Program-made: the position numbers and the translations under genes
The notes under the pieces: generated by a model
Databases searched by the model: none
Seen by the model: the letters and a program-made list of their open reading frames with translations, nothing else
Told to the model about the DNA's origin: nothing
NCBI RefSeq assembly: GCF_018502625.1
Contig: NZ_CP075566.1
Coordinates: 5,583,001 to 5,647,000, forward strand
Direction of reading: 5' to 3'
Length of the DNA: 64,000 nt
DNA from: Pseudomonas hormoni
GTDB taxonomy: Bacteria; Pseudomonadota; Gammaproteobacteria; Pseudomonadales; Pseudomonadaceae
In this document: piece by piece, positions 46,001-54,172 of the stretch
Layout: the number at the start of each line of letters is the position of its first letter
Position numbering within the stretch: the stretch's first letter is position 1

Positions 46001-47644
46001 TTCGCCGACAAGGCGCCCCTCTATCTGGACAAGGCCAAGGCATTGGGCAATGGCTACACCGAGGCACTCGAACAACTTCAGGCATGGCATCAGGCCGGTG
46101 GTGGCGGCGTGTTCTATCAGTCCCAGTTGATGCGCATGACGGTGGAGCAGCACCGATGCCTTACTTCCTGGCTGCGGGTGAACATGCGGACTTACGTGCA
46201 AACGGTGCAAAAACTGATGCCTGGTGATGCCACCGATGCGCCCTTGTCTCGCAGCGCACAGATGGATCTCGCCACCAAAGGCAAGGCGCTGAGCGACGAC
46301 ATGGTCACGGTCCTGCAGACCTTGCACCGTTCTCTGGACGCCCTGAGCCATGCCAGAGGAATGCCGGGGAAAATCGCCAGGGACCTTGAACATTTGCTTC
46401 CGCGCTCTGGCCGGCTTGATCTGTTGGCCAATGAAATCGGCATGTCTTCTGAGCTGTGCTTGCGTGAACGACCCGAAGCCGAAATGGGCGCCGCTCGCGT
46501 TGCGATCAGTACGCTCACCAGCATCGCAGCAAACGCCAGCCATGATTTGATCCCCCTGACCAAGGGGACCGTCAGCAGCGAGGACAAGGCCGGACGCATC
46601 GATGAACTCACTCGCTTGAACGATCTTTACACCCATGTCGATCAGCTCATTCTGGAGCTTCCTGCGACCTATCCTGACCAGTTCGATCAATCCAGGCTGG
46701 ATCATCTACGTGAGCTGGTGGGTGAGTTCCACGCTTTGGCGCGCGATCGCCTGGTCGCGGAGTTGCCGGAATCCGAGGAACCGCCCACGTCGCACCTTCC
46801 GCAACCGGGTACCGCCACCGCACAACCGACGGTAAAAATCAGCAAAACCCGTCCAAGGCAACCGTCCGGTCAGAAGGACCAGCCCGTTCAAGAACCCGAT
46901 TCGGTTGAGGAAATCCCGTTCATAAAACTGTCTTCACCGCGTTCGACCGCACCTCGAGCGCCGCTCGGGGACATCGACGTCATCGCGACAGCGATCGAGC
47001 TGAACCTGAAGATCGACGACTTCAACAAGAGCACCGCCGCCGACGCCATTCGCCCCGGCCGCATTCCTGCCGACATTCGGGACATGTTTGATCAGCAAGC
47101 CGCGAAGCTGGCAAGGGCCGCCGATGATGTGGACATCGCCATAGCTACCGAGCGTGCGAAAGGCGAGGAACCACCTCCCGTCGGCACCCTCGGCAAGGAA
47201 CTGCGCGAAGGCGCCGCCCGCACGCGCGCACTCGGGGTTGCCGCATACGCGGGGATGCTCAGAAAGCGCAAACCCAGAGAAGCCTATTTGCAGTGGCTGG
47301 CCAAAAACGATCAGGTTGAGATTGAAAAGGACCCGCGCGGCCGCATCCGCACCAAAGGCCGCAAGGACTACTTTCAGGAATACAGAATTCTCGACAAGGC
47401 CAACAAGAATAATGCGCTATGGGTGGCGCATTTCCATTACGACAACCTTAAAACCCCGGATGACCAATGCAATGTCGCCCACCTTAAATTCGCCGATGCG
47501 TACCTGCTGACACTGGATGCCAAGACCCGCCAGACAATGGAGACCTTCGACGCCGTCGACAATGTGCTGCGCAGACTCGTCGATCCAGCTGCCCGGGATC
47601 TGTTCCTCAAACCTCAGGTTCCCGAGCAACCTGTGCCAGTGTGA
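43079..47644 (+). CDS. Very large DUF6543/dermonecrotic-toxin-like protein with unknown C-terminal domain
   Basis: About 1521 residues (or 1524 from an ATG at 43070; 43079 is chosen because GGATGAAG precedes it). The long N-terminal part resembles the Pseudomonas DUF6543 or dermonecrotic toxin domain proteins, with no signal peptide. A hydrophobic stretch follows about halfway (SVASNFFSGAAGAAVWVWQS, then DVLLVLGILLAQHVAAR). Next come helical segments, a Pro/Gln-rich linker (near 1245-1275) and a separate C-terminal domain of about 100 residues (KDYFQEYRILDKANKNNALW then VAHFHYDNLKTPDDQCNVAH). The build suggests a polymorphic toxin whose tip is the effector. No immunity gene is obvious next to it. 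Confidence 0.7.
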   Translation: MTESTAVVKPDDAPPLLKQSRLVGLTSEGPSLHQAASLLLQRELLERYPKLKIDPERAMITTPLHNEDDTFHFESLTHALIGQGFGKPAAAYLDGETFLTSTPRVDNPVHLAIDMDDVNALLNELAPFLFVAFQQCQLDFWNETPGTQPRWQALADSFKAAVDVESANGWDADECTLGRLVATGPDRQLRTVTDTDFNNVRACLLDIDRVDGAQTHHQVTAGAVVLTATHKDRELIVMYTIASGYESFSSMTQLGESLPERLGEDWNKDLTWRLIEPEGSIFEAVVWALVASQLDAIATLDPASKPAAESGSGQQRSTLGVQERQRFAQLDKAIPAWLQTGSVSDLQHYSRYIDALGRLRDGAENDVFKDDDLLLIKPYAQEQMRKAIVADNQSGVALLPLDALRITGTNSFESGGFTLPNPLDQTVETLAEFALQNSPPYEASLAFGDKREVPDWLTVDYLTAMAQQVNIGDSYPKLLKQTLIDDPVKAAHHKTRYTRELPLLLPLLALECKLRRRGNIDEHGYRYVRQLMDAIANKKPAAEHPVNIRPLAFIPRNRLSKKADTVTNMFIIGPRDSDQGPCLLYRPALDTPLQQFASLQNLMYALYQPGELRDSVLAWLDNEALGFEYAQYVFPTGIPSPWTLSQLAFEPIIHLDLAGPIDLANTPLSGDILATLYEANIRALTELAERQSVSNSERRWALLADSGWALFSVASNFFSGAAGAAVWVWQSIGEIQQAIDAHEKGDKLVEWKSTGDVLLVLGILLAQHVAARRNHSSLPVFEKPESLAEEEATPTEPIKPSVRFNSEPLTGDIPLGHLSSLAPGTLIPSDAGTRFTALIDSFEMPTPDLTKHSVSPVSHLYEVEGKTCAQVGARWFQVVAVEGEPTYIVDPVDPARTGLAVKYDEASGKWHWDLKLRLRGGGPTGRIAALRRAKEQNKDQAWVALQRFLAGEKQLQSEVTSALRALPTVPDETEFADKAPLYLDKAKALGNGYTEALEQLQAWHQAGGGGVFYQSQLMRMTVEQHRCLTSWLRVNMRTYVQTVQKLMPGDATDAPLSRSAQMDLATKGKALSDDMVTVLQTLHRSLDALSHARGMPGKIARDLEHLLPRSGRLDLLANEIGMSSELCLRERPEAEMGAARVAISTLTSIAANASHDLIPLTKGTVSSEDKAGRIDELTRLNDLYTHVDQLILELPATYPDQFDQSRLDHLRELVGEFHALARDRLVAELPESEEPPTSHLPQPGTATAQPTVKISKTRPRQPSGQKDQPVQEPDSVEEIPFIKLSSPRSTAPRAPLGDIDVIATAIELNLKIDDFNKSTAADAIRPGRIPADIRDMFDQQAAKLARAADDVDIAIATERAKGEEPPPVGTLGKELREGAARTRALGVAAYAGMLRKRKPREAYLQWLAKNDQVEIEKDPRGRIRTKGRKDYFQEYRILDKANKNNALWVAHFHYDNLKTPDDQCNVAHLKFADAYLLTLDAKTRQTMETFDAVDNVLRRLVDPAARDLFLKPQVPEQPVPV

Positions 47645-47659
47645 TTTTCAGTTTGGCGC

Positions 47660-49210
47660 TTACACCTTCCAGACCTGTCGCAAACGTGCCAGGGCCGACT
47701 TGATCGCCGGCTCTGGCACCGCGGCAAAACCCAGCACCAGACCGGCCCGCTGGTCTTCGGGGGTTGTCGAGTCCGGCAGCCAGTAACTGCTCAAGCCGTT
47801 GATTTCCACATCGACACTTTGCGCTTGCTCGATCAGTTGCCGTTCACGGGCCACACTGTTCACGGCCACCGTCAGGTGCAGCCCGGCGGAAACGGCGGGC
47901 AGGCTGCCGACACCGACAATCTCCGGCGGCCAGCCCTCCATCAGCGCGTTGCGCCGGCTCAGGGCGGCCCTGCGCATGCGACGGATATGCCGCTGGAAAT
48001 GCCCGGCAGCCATGAACTCAGCCATCACCGCCTGGGTGCTGACTTCGGAGTGCCGGACATCGACCGCGCGACGCTGGGAGAACGCGTTCACCAGCGCCGG
48101 CGGCAATACCAGATACCCAAGACGCAACGCCGGAAAAGCGACTTTGCCAAAGGTCCCGACGTACAACACCCGCCCTTGTCGGTCGAGCGCCGCCAGCGGT
48201 GCCAGTGGCGCGCCGCTGTAACGGTATTCGCCATCGTAGTCATCCTCGACGATCCAGCCCTGTGTGCGTTCAGCCCAGGCCAACAACTCAAGGCGTCGCG
48301 CCAGGCTCATCACCACCCCGGTCGGGTATTGATGCGAGGGCGTGACATACGCCAGACGACAATTGCCGAGCGCAGCCAGTTCGGCACAGTCGATGCCCTC
48401 GCCGTCGACCGCCACGCCATGCAATCGCGCACCGGCCACCGCGAACGCATGACCCGCCGCGCGGTACCCCGGATTCTCAATCGCCACACCGTCCCCCGGC
48501 TCCACCAGCAGCTGTGCACAAAGGCTAATCCCTTGCTGTGCGCCACTGGTGATCACAATTTGCTCAGCCGTGCATTGCATGCCCCGGGAACTGCGCAAAT
48601 AAGCGGCAATCATTCCGCGCAAACGCGCATCGCCTGCCGGGTCGCCGTAACACAGCTGCTGTAAATCCGGTTTCCGCCAGAAAGCCGCATTCAGCTTGGC
48701 CCAGACCTCGAAGGGAAATAGATCGAACGCTGGAACGCCCACCCGAAAGGCACGAGGCGGGCCACTCGGCGGCGTGGCCAAATGGTTCTTTTCAACCCGC
48801 CCCAACGCTCCGCTGTGGATAACTTTACTGGATGGAACCACAGGTAAATCGAGCCAATTTGTGGATAAGGCTGTGGGTAACCCTGTTGACAACCCTGTGG
48901 ATACTTTTGTGGATAGTTTTTTTTCCGGGAGCGCGGTTTGCGGCAATTGCGCGACATAGGTCCCGTCGCCCACACGCCCTTCGATAAACCCTTCGGCATA
49001 GAGCTGATCGTAAGCCCGCACCACGCTGTTGCGGGAAATCGCCAGTGCGGCCGCAAGATCGCGGCTGGCCGGCAATCGCGTGCCACTGGCCAATCGACCA
49101 TCGAGCACACGCAAGCGCAAAGCCTGGTAGAGCTGACGACTCAAGCCCTGACGGCGATCAAGTTCGATACCCGCAGGGTTGAACGACAAGGAAAGCGGCG
49201 CATCCGTCAT
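47660..49210 (-). CDS. MocR-family regulator: GntR winged helix fused to a PLP aminotransferase-like domain
   Basis: The 516-residue protein has a GntR helix-turn-helix (residues about 20-85, RLPASRDLAAALAISRNSVV) and an unusual linker (about 95-150) built partly of tetrapeptide repeats LSTK-VSTG-LSTG-LPTA-LSTN. A fold type I aminotransferase domain follows (about 150-510) with LVEPGDGVAIENPGY, VEDDYDGEYRY and the PLP-Lys motif GTFGKVAFPALRLGY. It is divergent from the paiB-GNAT operon and likely regulates it or a vitamin-B6/amine pathway. GGACC-type elements lie in the gap. Confidence 0.92.
   Translation of the reverse strand: MTDAPLSLSFNPAGIELDRRQGLSRQLYQALRLRVLDGRLASGTRLPASRDLAAALAISRNSVVRAYDQLYAEGFIEGRVGDGTYVAQLPQTALPEKKLSTKVSTGLSTGLPTALSTNWLDLPVVPSSKVIHSGALGRVEKNHLATPPSGPPRAFRVGVPAFDLFPFEVWAKLNAAFWRKPDLQQLCYGDPAGDARLRGMIAAYLRSSRGMQCTAEQIVITSGAQQGISLCAQLLVEPGDGVAIENPGYRAAGHAFAVAGARLHGVAVDGEGIDCAELAALGNCRLAYVTPSHQYPTGVVMSLARRLELLAWAERTQGWIVEDDYDGEYRYSGAPLAPLAALDRQGRVLYVGTFGKVAFPALRLGYLVLPPALVNAFSQRRAVDVRHSEVSTQAVMAEFMAAGHFQRHIRRMRRAALSRRNALMEGWPPEIVGVGSLPAVSAGLHLTVAVNSVARERQLIEQAQSVDVEINGLSSYWLPDSTTPEDQRAGLVLGFAAVPEPAIKSALARLRQVWKV
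48814..48916 (+). repeat. 12-bp tandem repeat of DnaA-box-like motifs inside the MocR linker
   Basis: Plus-strand TGTGGATAA (reverse complement TTATCCACA, the DnaA box) occurs at 48814 and 48860. Related 9-mers then follow at exact 12-base steps: TGTGGGTAA (48872), TGTTGACAA (48884), TGTGGATAC (48896), TGTGGATAG (48908). The array encodes the linker tetrapeptide repeats on the minus strand. Whether DnaA binds is untested. Confidence 0.7.
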
Positions 49211-49215
49211 GACAA

Positions 49216-49260
49216 TGGACCTATGAAATTCGTCATTAATGGCTCTTACAACAGACCAAT
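49216..49260. promoter_or_regulatory. Candidate MocR operator half-sites in the divergent gap
   Basis: TGGACCTAT (49216-49224) and AGACCAAT (49253-49260) are direct, similar elements 37 bases apart between the MocR gene and paiB. Paired GGACC-like direct repeats are typical of MocR-type regulators. Confidence 0.4.
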
Positions 49261-49300
49261 AGCCTGCCTAGGATGAGGGCATTCGCCAAGGAGTTTTTCC

Positions 49301-49924
49301 ATGTACAACCCCAGCGGCTTTGCCATCAAAGATTTGGACGAACTGCAGCAGCAGATACTCGGCACACGCCTCGCCGTCGTGGTTACCCACGGCGAGCAAG
49401 GCCTGCAAGCCAGTCATCTGCCGCTGTTGTTCCGCCCGGAACAAGGTCCGAATGGCACCCTCTACGGCCACTTCGCCCGAGCCAATCCGCAGTGGAAAGA
49501 ACTGCAGAGTGGCGCCGAAGCCCTGGTGATCTTTGCCGGTGCCGACGCCTACGTCAGCCCGGGTTTTTATCCGAGCAAAGCCGAACACGGCAAAGTGGTG
49601 CCAACCTGGAACTACGTCGCCGTCCACGCTTACGGTACGGCTGAAGTATTCACCGACGCCGATCGCCTGCTCAACCTGGTCAGCGCATTGACCGATCGTC
49701 ACGAAGCCGGTCGCGCCCAACCATGGAAAGTTGCCGATGCACCGGCCGACTACATCGACGGCATGCTCAAGGCCATCGTCGGGTTTGCCTTGCCGATCCA
49801 GCGTCTGGAAGGCAAACGAAAACTCAGCCAGAACCGCAGCGCCGCAGACATCGCCGGCGTGCGCGAGGGGCTCGCCGCCAGCCCCGATGCGCATGATCAA
49901 GCCCTCGCCCATTTGATGCGTTAA
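49301..49924 (+). CDS. PaiB-like FMN-binding negative transcriptional regulator
   Basis: The 207-residue protein matches the FMN-binding split-barrel PaiB family. It has MYNPSGFAIKDLDELQQQIL, SHLPLLFRP, LYGHFARANPQW, VIFAGADAYVSPGFYPSK and the late KLSQNRS motif. In Bacillus, PaiB works with PaiA, a polyamine N-acetyltransferase. Here two GNAT acetyltransferases follow directly at 9- and 16-base gaps, an interesting parallel. Whether it truly binds DNA or is an oxidoreductase is not known. Confidence 0.88.
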   Translation: MYNPSGFAIKDLDELQQQILGTRLAVVVTHGEQGLQASHLPLLFRPEQGPNGTLYGHFARANPQWKELQSGAEALVIFAGADAYVSPGFYPSKAEHGKVVPTWNYVAVHAYGTAEVFTDADRLLNLVSALTDRHEAGRAQPWKVADAPADYIDGMLKAIVGFALPIQRLEGKRKLSQNRSAADIAGVREGLAASPDAHDQALAHLMR

Positions 49925-49933
49925 GGAACGAAC

Positions 49934-50380
49934 ATGAGTCAGATTGAAATCCGCCAGGTCACCGCCGACGATCACGCCGCCTGGCTGCCGTTGTGGCAAG
50001 CCTACCTGCGCTTCTACAACACTGAATTACCCGAAGCCGTGACTGACAGCACCTGGCAGCGCATGCTCGACCCCACCGAACTGACTCATTCGGCCTTGGC
50101 GTGGGTCGATGGCAAAGCGGTCGGGATGGTGAACTTCATCTACCATCGTTCCAACTGGAGCATCGAAAACTCCTGCTACCTGCAAGACTTGCTGGTGACG
50201 CCCGAAACCCGCGGCACCGGCGTTGGTCGCAAACTCATCGAGTTCGTCTACACCACCGCCAAGGCCGACGGATGCTGCAAGGTCCACTGGCTGACCCACG
50301 AAACCAACGCCACCGCGATCCAGCTCTACGAGCGCATCGCCGAACGTCCTGGTTACATCCAGTTTCGCAAAGCCATTTAA
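49934..50380 (+). CDS. GNAT-family N-acetyltransferase
   Basis: The 148-residue acetyltransferase has the acetyl-CoA loop DLLVTPETRGTGVGRKLIEF (R/Q-x-x-G-x-G/A) and a C-terminal HETNATAIQLYERIAE helix. It starts 9 bases after paiB. The substrate cannot be predicted, though PaiB-linked GNATs in other genomes act on polyamines. Confidence 0.9.
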   Translation: MSQIEIRQVTADDHAAWLPLWQAYLRFYNTELPEAVTDSTWQRMLDPTELTHSALAWVDGKAVGMVNFIYHRSNWSIENSCYLQDLLVTPETRGTGVGRKLIEFVYTTAKADGCCKVHWLTHETNATAIQLYERIAERPGYIQFRKAI

Positions 50381-50396
50381 GGTCAAGGAGAACAGC

Positions 50397-51068
50397 ATGT
50401 CGACTTCACTCGCGGACTGGAAAGGCGTCCCGGCACCGTCCGTTCAAACCCTCGAAGGGCGCTTCATCCGCCTGGAAAAACTCGACCCGGCGCGTCACGC
50501 CGACGGTTTGTGGAAAGCCCTGCAGGGCCCCGGCTCCGATCCGAAGCTTTGGGATTACTTGCCTTACGGTCCATTCCCGGAGCGCAGCGCATTCAACGAC
50601 TGGCTGAACAACCACGCGGCCAACAGCGACCCGTATTTCTTCAGCGTGATCGACCGGGCCAGCGGCGACGTGCAAGGCATCCTCAGTCTGATGTCGATCG
50701 TTCCGTCTCAGGGCCGCATCGAGATCGGCCACGTGACCTTCGGCGCGCCGATGCAGCGTTCGCCGAAAAGTACCGAAGCGGTTTATCTGCTGGCCAAGGA
50801 GTCGTTTGCACTGGGTTATCGACGCCTGGAGTGGAAGTGCAATAACGGCAATGCACGCTCCAAGTACGCGGCGGAGCGCTTGGGGTTCAGTTTTGAAGGG
50901 GTGTTCCGCCAGCACATGGTGGTCAAGGGGCAGAACCGGGATACGGCCTGGTATTCGATTCTGGATTCGGAATGGTCGGCGATTGGCGCGGGTTTTGAGC
51001 GCTGGTTGAGCGATGAGAATCAGGCGGGATCGGGGCAGGTGAAAACGTTGGCGGAGTGTCGCGGGTAA
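50397..51068 (+). CDS. GNAT-family N-acetyltransferase (RimJ/RimL type)
   Basis: The 223-residue enzyme is of the RimJ/RimL class that acetylates small molecules or N-termini. It shows LEGRFIRLEKLDPARHADGL, GRIEIGHVTFGAPMQRSPKS and RLEWKCNNGNARSKYAAERL with LGFSFEGVFRQH. It follows the first GNAT gene by 16 bases with an AAGGAGAAC ribosome binding site, so it belongs to the paiB operon. Confidence 0.9.
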   Translation: MSTSLADWKGVPAPSVQTLEGRFIRLEKLDPARHADGLWKALQGPGSDPKLWDYLPYGPFPERSAFNDWLNNHAANSDPYFFSVIDRASGDVQGILSLMSIVPSQGRIEIGHVTFGAPMQRSPKSTEAVYLLAKESFALGYRRLEWKCNNGNARSKYAAERLGFSFEGVFRQHMVVKGQNRDTAWYSILDSEWSAIGAGFERWLSDENQAGSGQVKTLAECRG

Positions 51069-51158
51069 ATTAGCGGCGCCCTTTCGGACGCCATCGCGGG
51101 CAAGCCCACACACATTGGATCGGGCTGATCACAAATATTGTGGCCGACCCAAAAACCC

Positions 51159-51182
51159 TGTGGGAGCGAGCCTGCTCGCGAT
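51159..51182. repeat. Single REP copy
   Basis: TGTGGGAGCGAGCCTGCTCG is present as one copy only. An imperfect, shorter opposite-facing match (TCGCGGGCAAGCCCACAC) lies near 51092, so this may be a decayed pair. Confidence 0.65.
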
Positions 51183-51187
51183 TGGCT

Positions 51188-52087
51188 TCACCCCAATTTC
51201 TGCGCCAGCACCGCAATATGCTCCGGCCCAATCCCGCAGCACCCCCCCAAATGGTTCGCTCCGCGCTTCTGCCAATCAGCCGCCCAATGCAGATAACCCG
51301 GCGGATCAAGGTCTTCGCGCAACGGGCACAGACCGTCATTGGCCGTCGCCTCCTTCGGTTGCGGCGGGAAGGCATTGGCGTATGCGCCGATGTGAATCTT
51401 CACCCGCAAACGCTCGAAGGTTTCCCGCGCCGCATCAATTGCCGCACCGATCACTTCCGGCTGACTGCAGTTGAACAGCAACGTCTCGACGCCCAGCTCG
51501 GCAGCTACCGCCGCAGCTTCAGCCACAGGCTCACCGGAGCGTAAACGCGGCACTTCGTCCGTGTCTTCATCCTTCAAGGTGAACGACAGCCAGAACGGCT
51601 TGCCGTCCTTCGGCAGACCGGCTTGAATCGCTCGCGCCTCAACGATCGAGCTTTGGGTTTCCGCCAGCCACAGGTCGACAAAAGGCGCCAAGCCATCGAC
51701 CAGCGGCGCCAGCAACTCCTCCACCCTAGCCGCGTCGAACAAATCCGGACGATAAGAGCCGAACAACGGCGGCAGTGAACCCGCCACACGAACCGGTTTG
51801 CCTGCAGCCTCCACTGCACGCCGGGCCAACTCCCCGGCCAACGCTGCGAGGGCCTGGCCTTCGGCAGCAAAGCGCTCCTCGCCAATGTGAAAAGGCACCA
51901 CCGCATAGCTGTTGCTGGTGATCACATTTGCACCGCTTTCGATATAAGCCGCGTGCACCGCTTCCACAGCCTGCGGCGCTTCGATCAAGGCCAGCGCCGA
52001 CCATTCGGGCTGCCTGAACGGCGCGCCCCGGCGCTGCAACTCACGACCCATGCCGCCATCCAGAATCACTGTGCTTCCTGCGCCCAT
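51188..52087 (-). CDS. Homocysteine S-methyltransferase (MmuM-like)
   Basis: The 299-residue zinc methyltransferase would transfer a methyl group from S-methylmethionine or similar donors to homocysteine. It has VILDGGMGRELQRRGAPF, ANVITSNSYAVVP, LLFNCSQPEV (first zinc Cys) and the C-terminal NHLGGCCGIGPEHI (two zinc Cys). Alternative starts lie at 52102 (ATG) and 52123 (GTG). The ATG at 52087 is chosen because the family begins only a few residues before DGGMG. An amino-acid importer gene pair is divergent from it. Confidence 0.9.
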   Translation of the reverse strand: MGAGSTVILDGGMGRELQRRGAPFRQPEWSALALIEAPQAVEAVHAAYIESGANVITSNSYAVVPFHIGEERFAAEGQALAALAGELARRAVEAAGKPVRVAGSLPPLFGSYRPDLFDAARVEELLAPLVDGLAPFVDLWLAETQSSIVEARAIQAGLPKDGKPFWLSFTLKDEDTDEVPRLRSGEPVAEAAAVAAELGVETLLFNCSQPEVIGAAIDAARETFERLRVKIHIGAYANAFPPQPKEATANDGLCPLREDLDPPGYLHWAADWQKRGANHLGGCCGIGPEHIAVLAQKLG

Positions 52088-52199
52088 ATGCTTTTCACTC
52101 ATATGCTTATGAAAATAACTCACTACCGGAGTCGTTCTTATAACTATTTAATACGCACCATCCGGTTAATAACAACCATTTTTTATCAGGGACCGAACT

Positions 52200-53021
52200 G
52201 TGAAATTTCAACCGCTATTGGCCTTGGGCCTGACGATTCTGGCTGCCTCCACCCAGGCTTTTGCTGGCGTCACGCTGGACCGCATCGAGCAAAAGAAAGA
52301 ACTGGTCGGCGTGTTGATGGAAAGCTATCCACCCTTCTCGTTCCTCAATGACCAGAACCAGCTCGACGGTTTCGATGTTGATGTGGCTAAAGCCGTGGCG
52401 GACAAACTCGGCGTCAAACTGCGCCTGGAAACCCCGTCCTGGGATGTGATCGCCGCCGGCCACTGGAGCGGACGCTACGACATTTGCATTTGCTCCATGA
52501 CCCCGAGCAAGGCCCGCGCCGAAGTCTTCGACTTCCCGGTCGAGTACTACGCCTCACCAGCGGTGATCGTCGTCAACGCCAAGGACGACAGCATCCACAG
52601 CGCCAAGGACCTGAGCGGCAAGAAAGTCGGCCTTACCAGTGCTTCCAGCTACGAAAGCTACCTGAACAAAAACCTGGTGATCGAAGGCGCCGAAGACACG
52701 CAGTTGCAGTACCCGTTTGAAAACGTGCAGATCGCCCCGTACGACACCGACAACGTGGCGTTTCAGGACCTGGGACTGGGCGCAGGCGTGCGACTGGATG
52801 CAGTCCTCACCAACCTCGTCACCGCTCAGCCGCGCCTGACCGAAGACAAACGCTTCAAGCTCGCCGGCGAACCGCTGTACTCGGAACCGAACTCGGTGGC
52901 CATTGAAAAAGGCGATGCCCAATGGGACGCCAAGGTGCGTGACGTCTTCGCGCAATTGAAACAGGACGGCACCCTGACCCGGCTTTCGCAAAAATGGATC
53001 GGCGCCGACATCAGCCAATGA
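52200..53021 (+). CDS. Amino-acid ABC transporter periplasmic binding protein (SBP family 3)
   Basis: The 273-residue protein has a signal peptide (LLALGLTILAASTQAFA) and the family-3 binding-protein pattern: LVGVLMESYPPFSFL, GFDVDVAKAVADKLGVKL, YDICICSMTPSKARAEVFDF. The start is a GTG with AGGGACCG before it. The permease gene overlaps its stop (ATGA). The ligand is not predictable, though a sulfur amino acid is possible given the divergent homocysteine methyltransferase (inference). Confidence 0.9.
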   Translation: MKFQPLLALGLTILAASTQAFAGVTLDRIEQKKELVGVLMESYPPFSFLNDQNQLDGFDVDVAKAVADKLGVKLRLETPSWDVIAAGHWSGRYDICICSMTPSKARAEVFDFPVEYYASPAVIVVNAKDDSIHSAKDLSGKKVGLTSASSYESYLNKNLVIEGAEDTQLQYPFENVQIAPYDTDNVAFQDLGLGAGVRLDAVLTNLVTAQPRLTEDKRFKLAGEPLYSEPNSVAIEKGDAQWDAKVRDVFAQLKQDGTLTRLSQKWIGADISQ

Positions 53022-53854
53022 CCTCTTTCCCAAACCCTCCCCAGCCGCCACAACCGGTGGCTGAATCGCGGCTGCAACGGATCTTCGGTTTTCGCACGCG
53101 GCTGTACCTGACCTGGGCGGCGATGCTCGGTTTGTTCGCCAGTTTCTTCCTGAGCTTCGACCTGAAGTTCTCGATCATCCTCGACAAACTGCCCAATCTG
53201 ATCGGCCTGCACCTGGCGCCAAACGGCTTTTTGCAAGGCGCGGCACTGACGCTGTTTTTGTGCCTGTGCTCCATCGTCGCGTCGTCGCTGCTGGGTTTCA
53301 TCACCGCCATCGCGCGGCTGTCGAAAAGCGCCGTGGCCTTCGGGATTGCGAGTTTCTACGCCTCGTTCTTTCGCGGCACACCGCTGCTGATCCAGATCCT
53401 GCTGATCTACCTTGGCCTGCCGCAACTCGGCATCGTGCCCGGCGCCGTCGCCGCCGGCATCATCGCACTGTCGCTGAACTACGGCGCGTACCTGAGCGAA
53501 ATATTCCGCGCCGGCATCCTCGGCGTCCCCCACGGCCAACGCGAAGCCTCGCTGGCTCTCGGCATGCGCGAAACCGTGATCTTCTGGCGCGTCACCCTGC
53601 CGCAAGCCATGCGCACCATCATCCCGCCGACCACCAATCAATTCATCTCGATGCTCAAAGACTCGTCACTGATCTCGGTGATGGGGGTGTGGGAAGTGAT
53701 GTTCCTGGCGCAGTCGTATGGGCGGTCGAGCTATCGCTATATCGAAATGCTGACGACGGCGGCGGTGATTTACTGGGTGATGTCGATTGGGTTGGAGCTG
53801 ATTCAAGCGCGGATGGAACGGCATTATGGGAAGGCGTATTTGAGCCGGAGTTAG
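53018..53854 (+). CDS. Amino-acid ABC transporter permease (HisM/GlnP family)
   Basis: The 278-residue inner-membrane permease starts with MTSFPNPPQPPQPVAESRLQ, a longer cytoplasmic N-terminus than usual. It has five or so helices and the EAA loop REASLALGMRETVIFWRVTL with PQAMRTIIPPTTNQFI. The ATG overlaps the stop of the binding-protein gene. No ATPase gene follows. The next gene on this strand is the autotransporter, so the ATPase must be shared from elsewhere. Confidence 0.91.
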   Translation: MTSFPNPPQPPQPVAESRLQRIFGFRTRLYLTWAAMLGLFASFFLSFDLKFSIILDKLPNLIGLHLAPNGFLQGAALTLFLCLCSIVASSLLGFITAIARLSKSAVAFGIASFYASFFRGTPLLIQILLIYLGLPQLGIVPGAVAAGIIALSLNYGAYLSEIFRAGILGVPHGQREASLALGMRETVIFWRVTLPQAMRTIIPPTTNQFISMLKDSSLISVMGVWEVMFLAQSYGRSSYRYIEMLTTAAVIYWVMSIGLELIQARMERHYGKAYLSRS

Positions 53855-54172
53855 AGGAGATGTTGCAACGCGTGGACTATCCACCCTTTGTAGGCGCCGG
53901 CTTCAGCCATCAATCCCAGTTATTTCAGTGAGCATCACAGCTTGCAAAATAGTGCGGTAGACGAGTTTTCAGAACGTACCCAACAGACCGATCCTGAAAT
54001 GTTGTAGGCAAAAACGCTGGCTCTTGAAGGCAGCTGCGCGCTCAGGCTTCAAAGAACAATTTTAGCTACAACAAAATTTCCCAGGCCCTGCAAAAACCTC
54101 GGAAACGCCCGGCATTCAAGCCCCCGGCGTGCCTCATACAGTTTGACCTCCCGAAAAACGAGGTTGAACTCA
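53855..54172. other. Intergenic region before the autotransporter gene
   Basis: The 318-base gap is AT-richer than its flanks. I find no gene, REP pair or clear operator. It presumably contains the autotransporter promoter. Confidence 0.45.

Noticed and set aside
48860..48916. Tandem repeat considered as a CRISPR-like or satellite array
   Set aside because: The units are 12 bases with no spacers and lie inside a coding linker. They were kept as a DnaA-box-like array instead.
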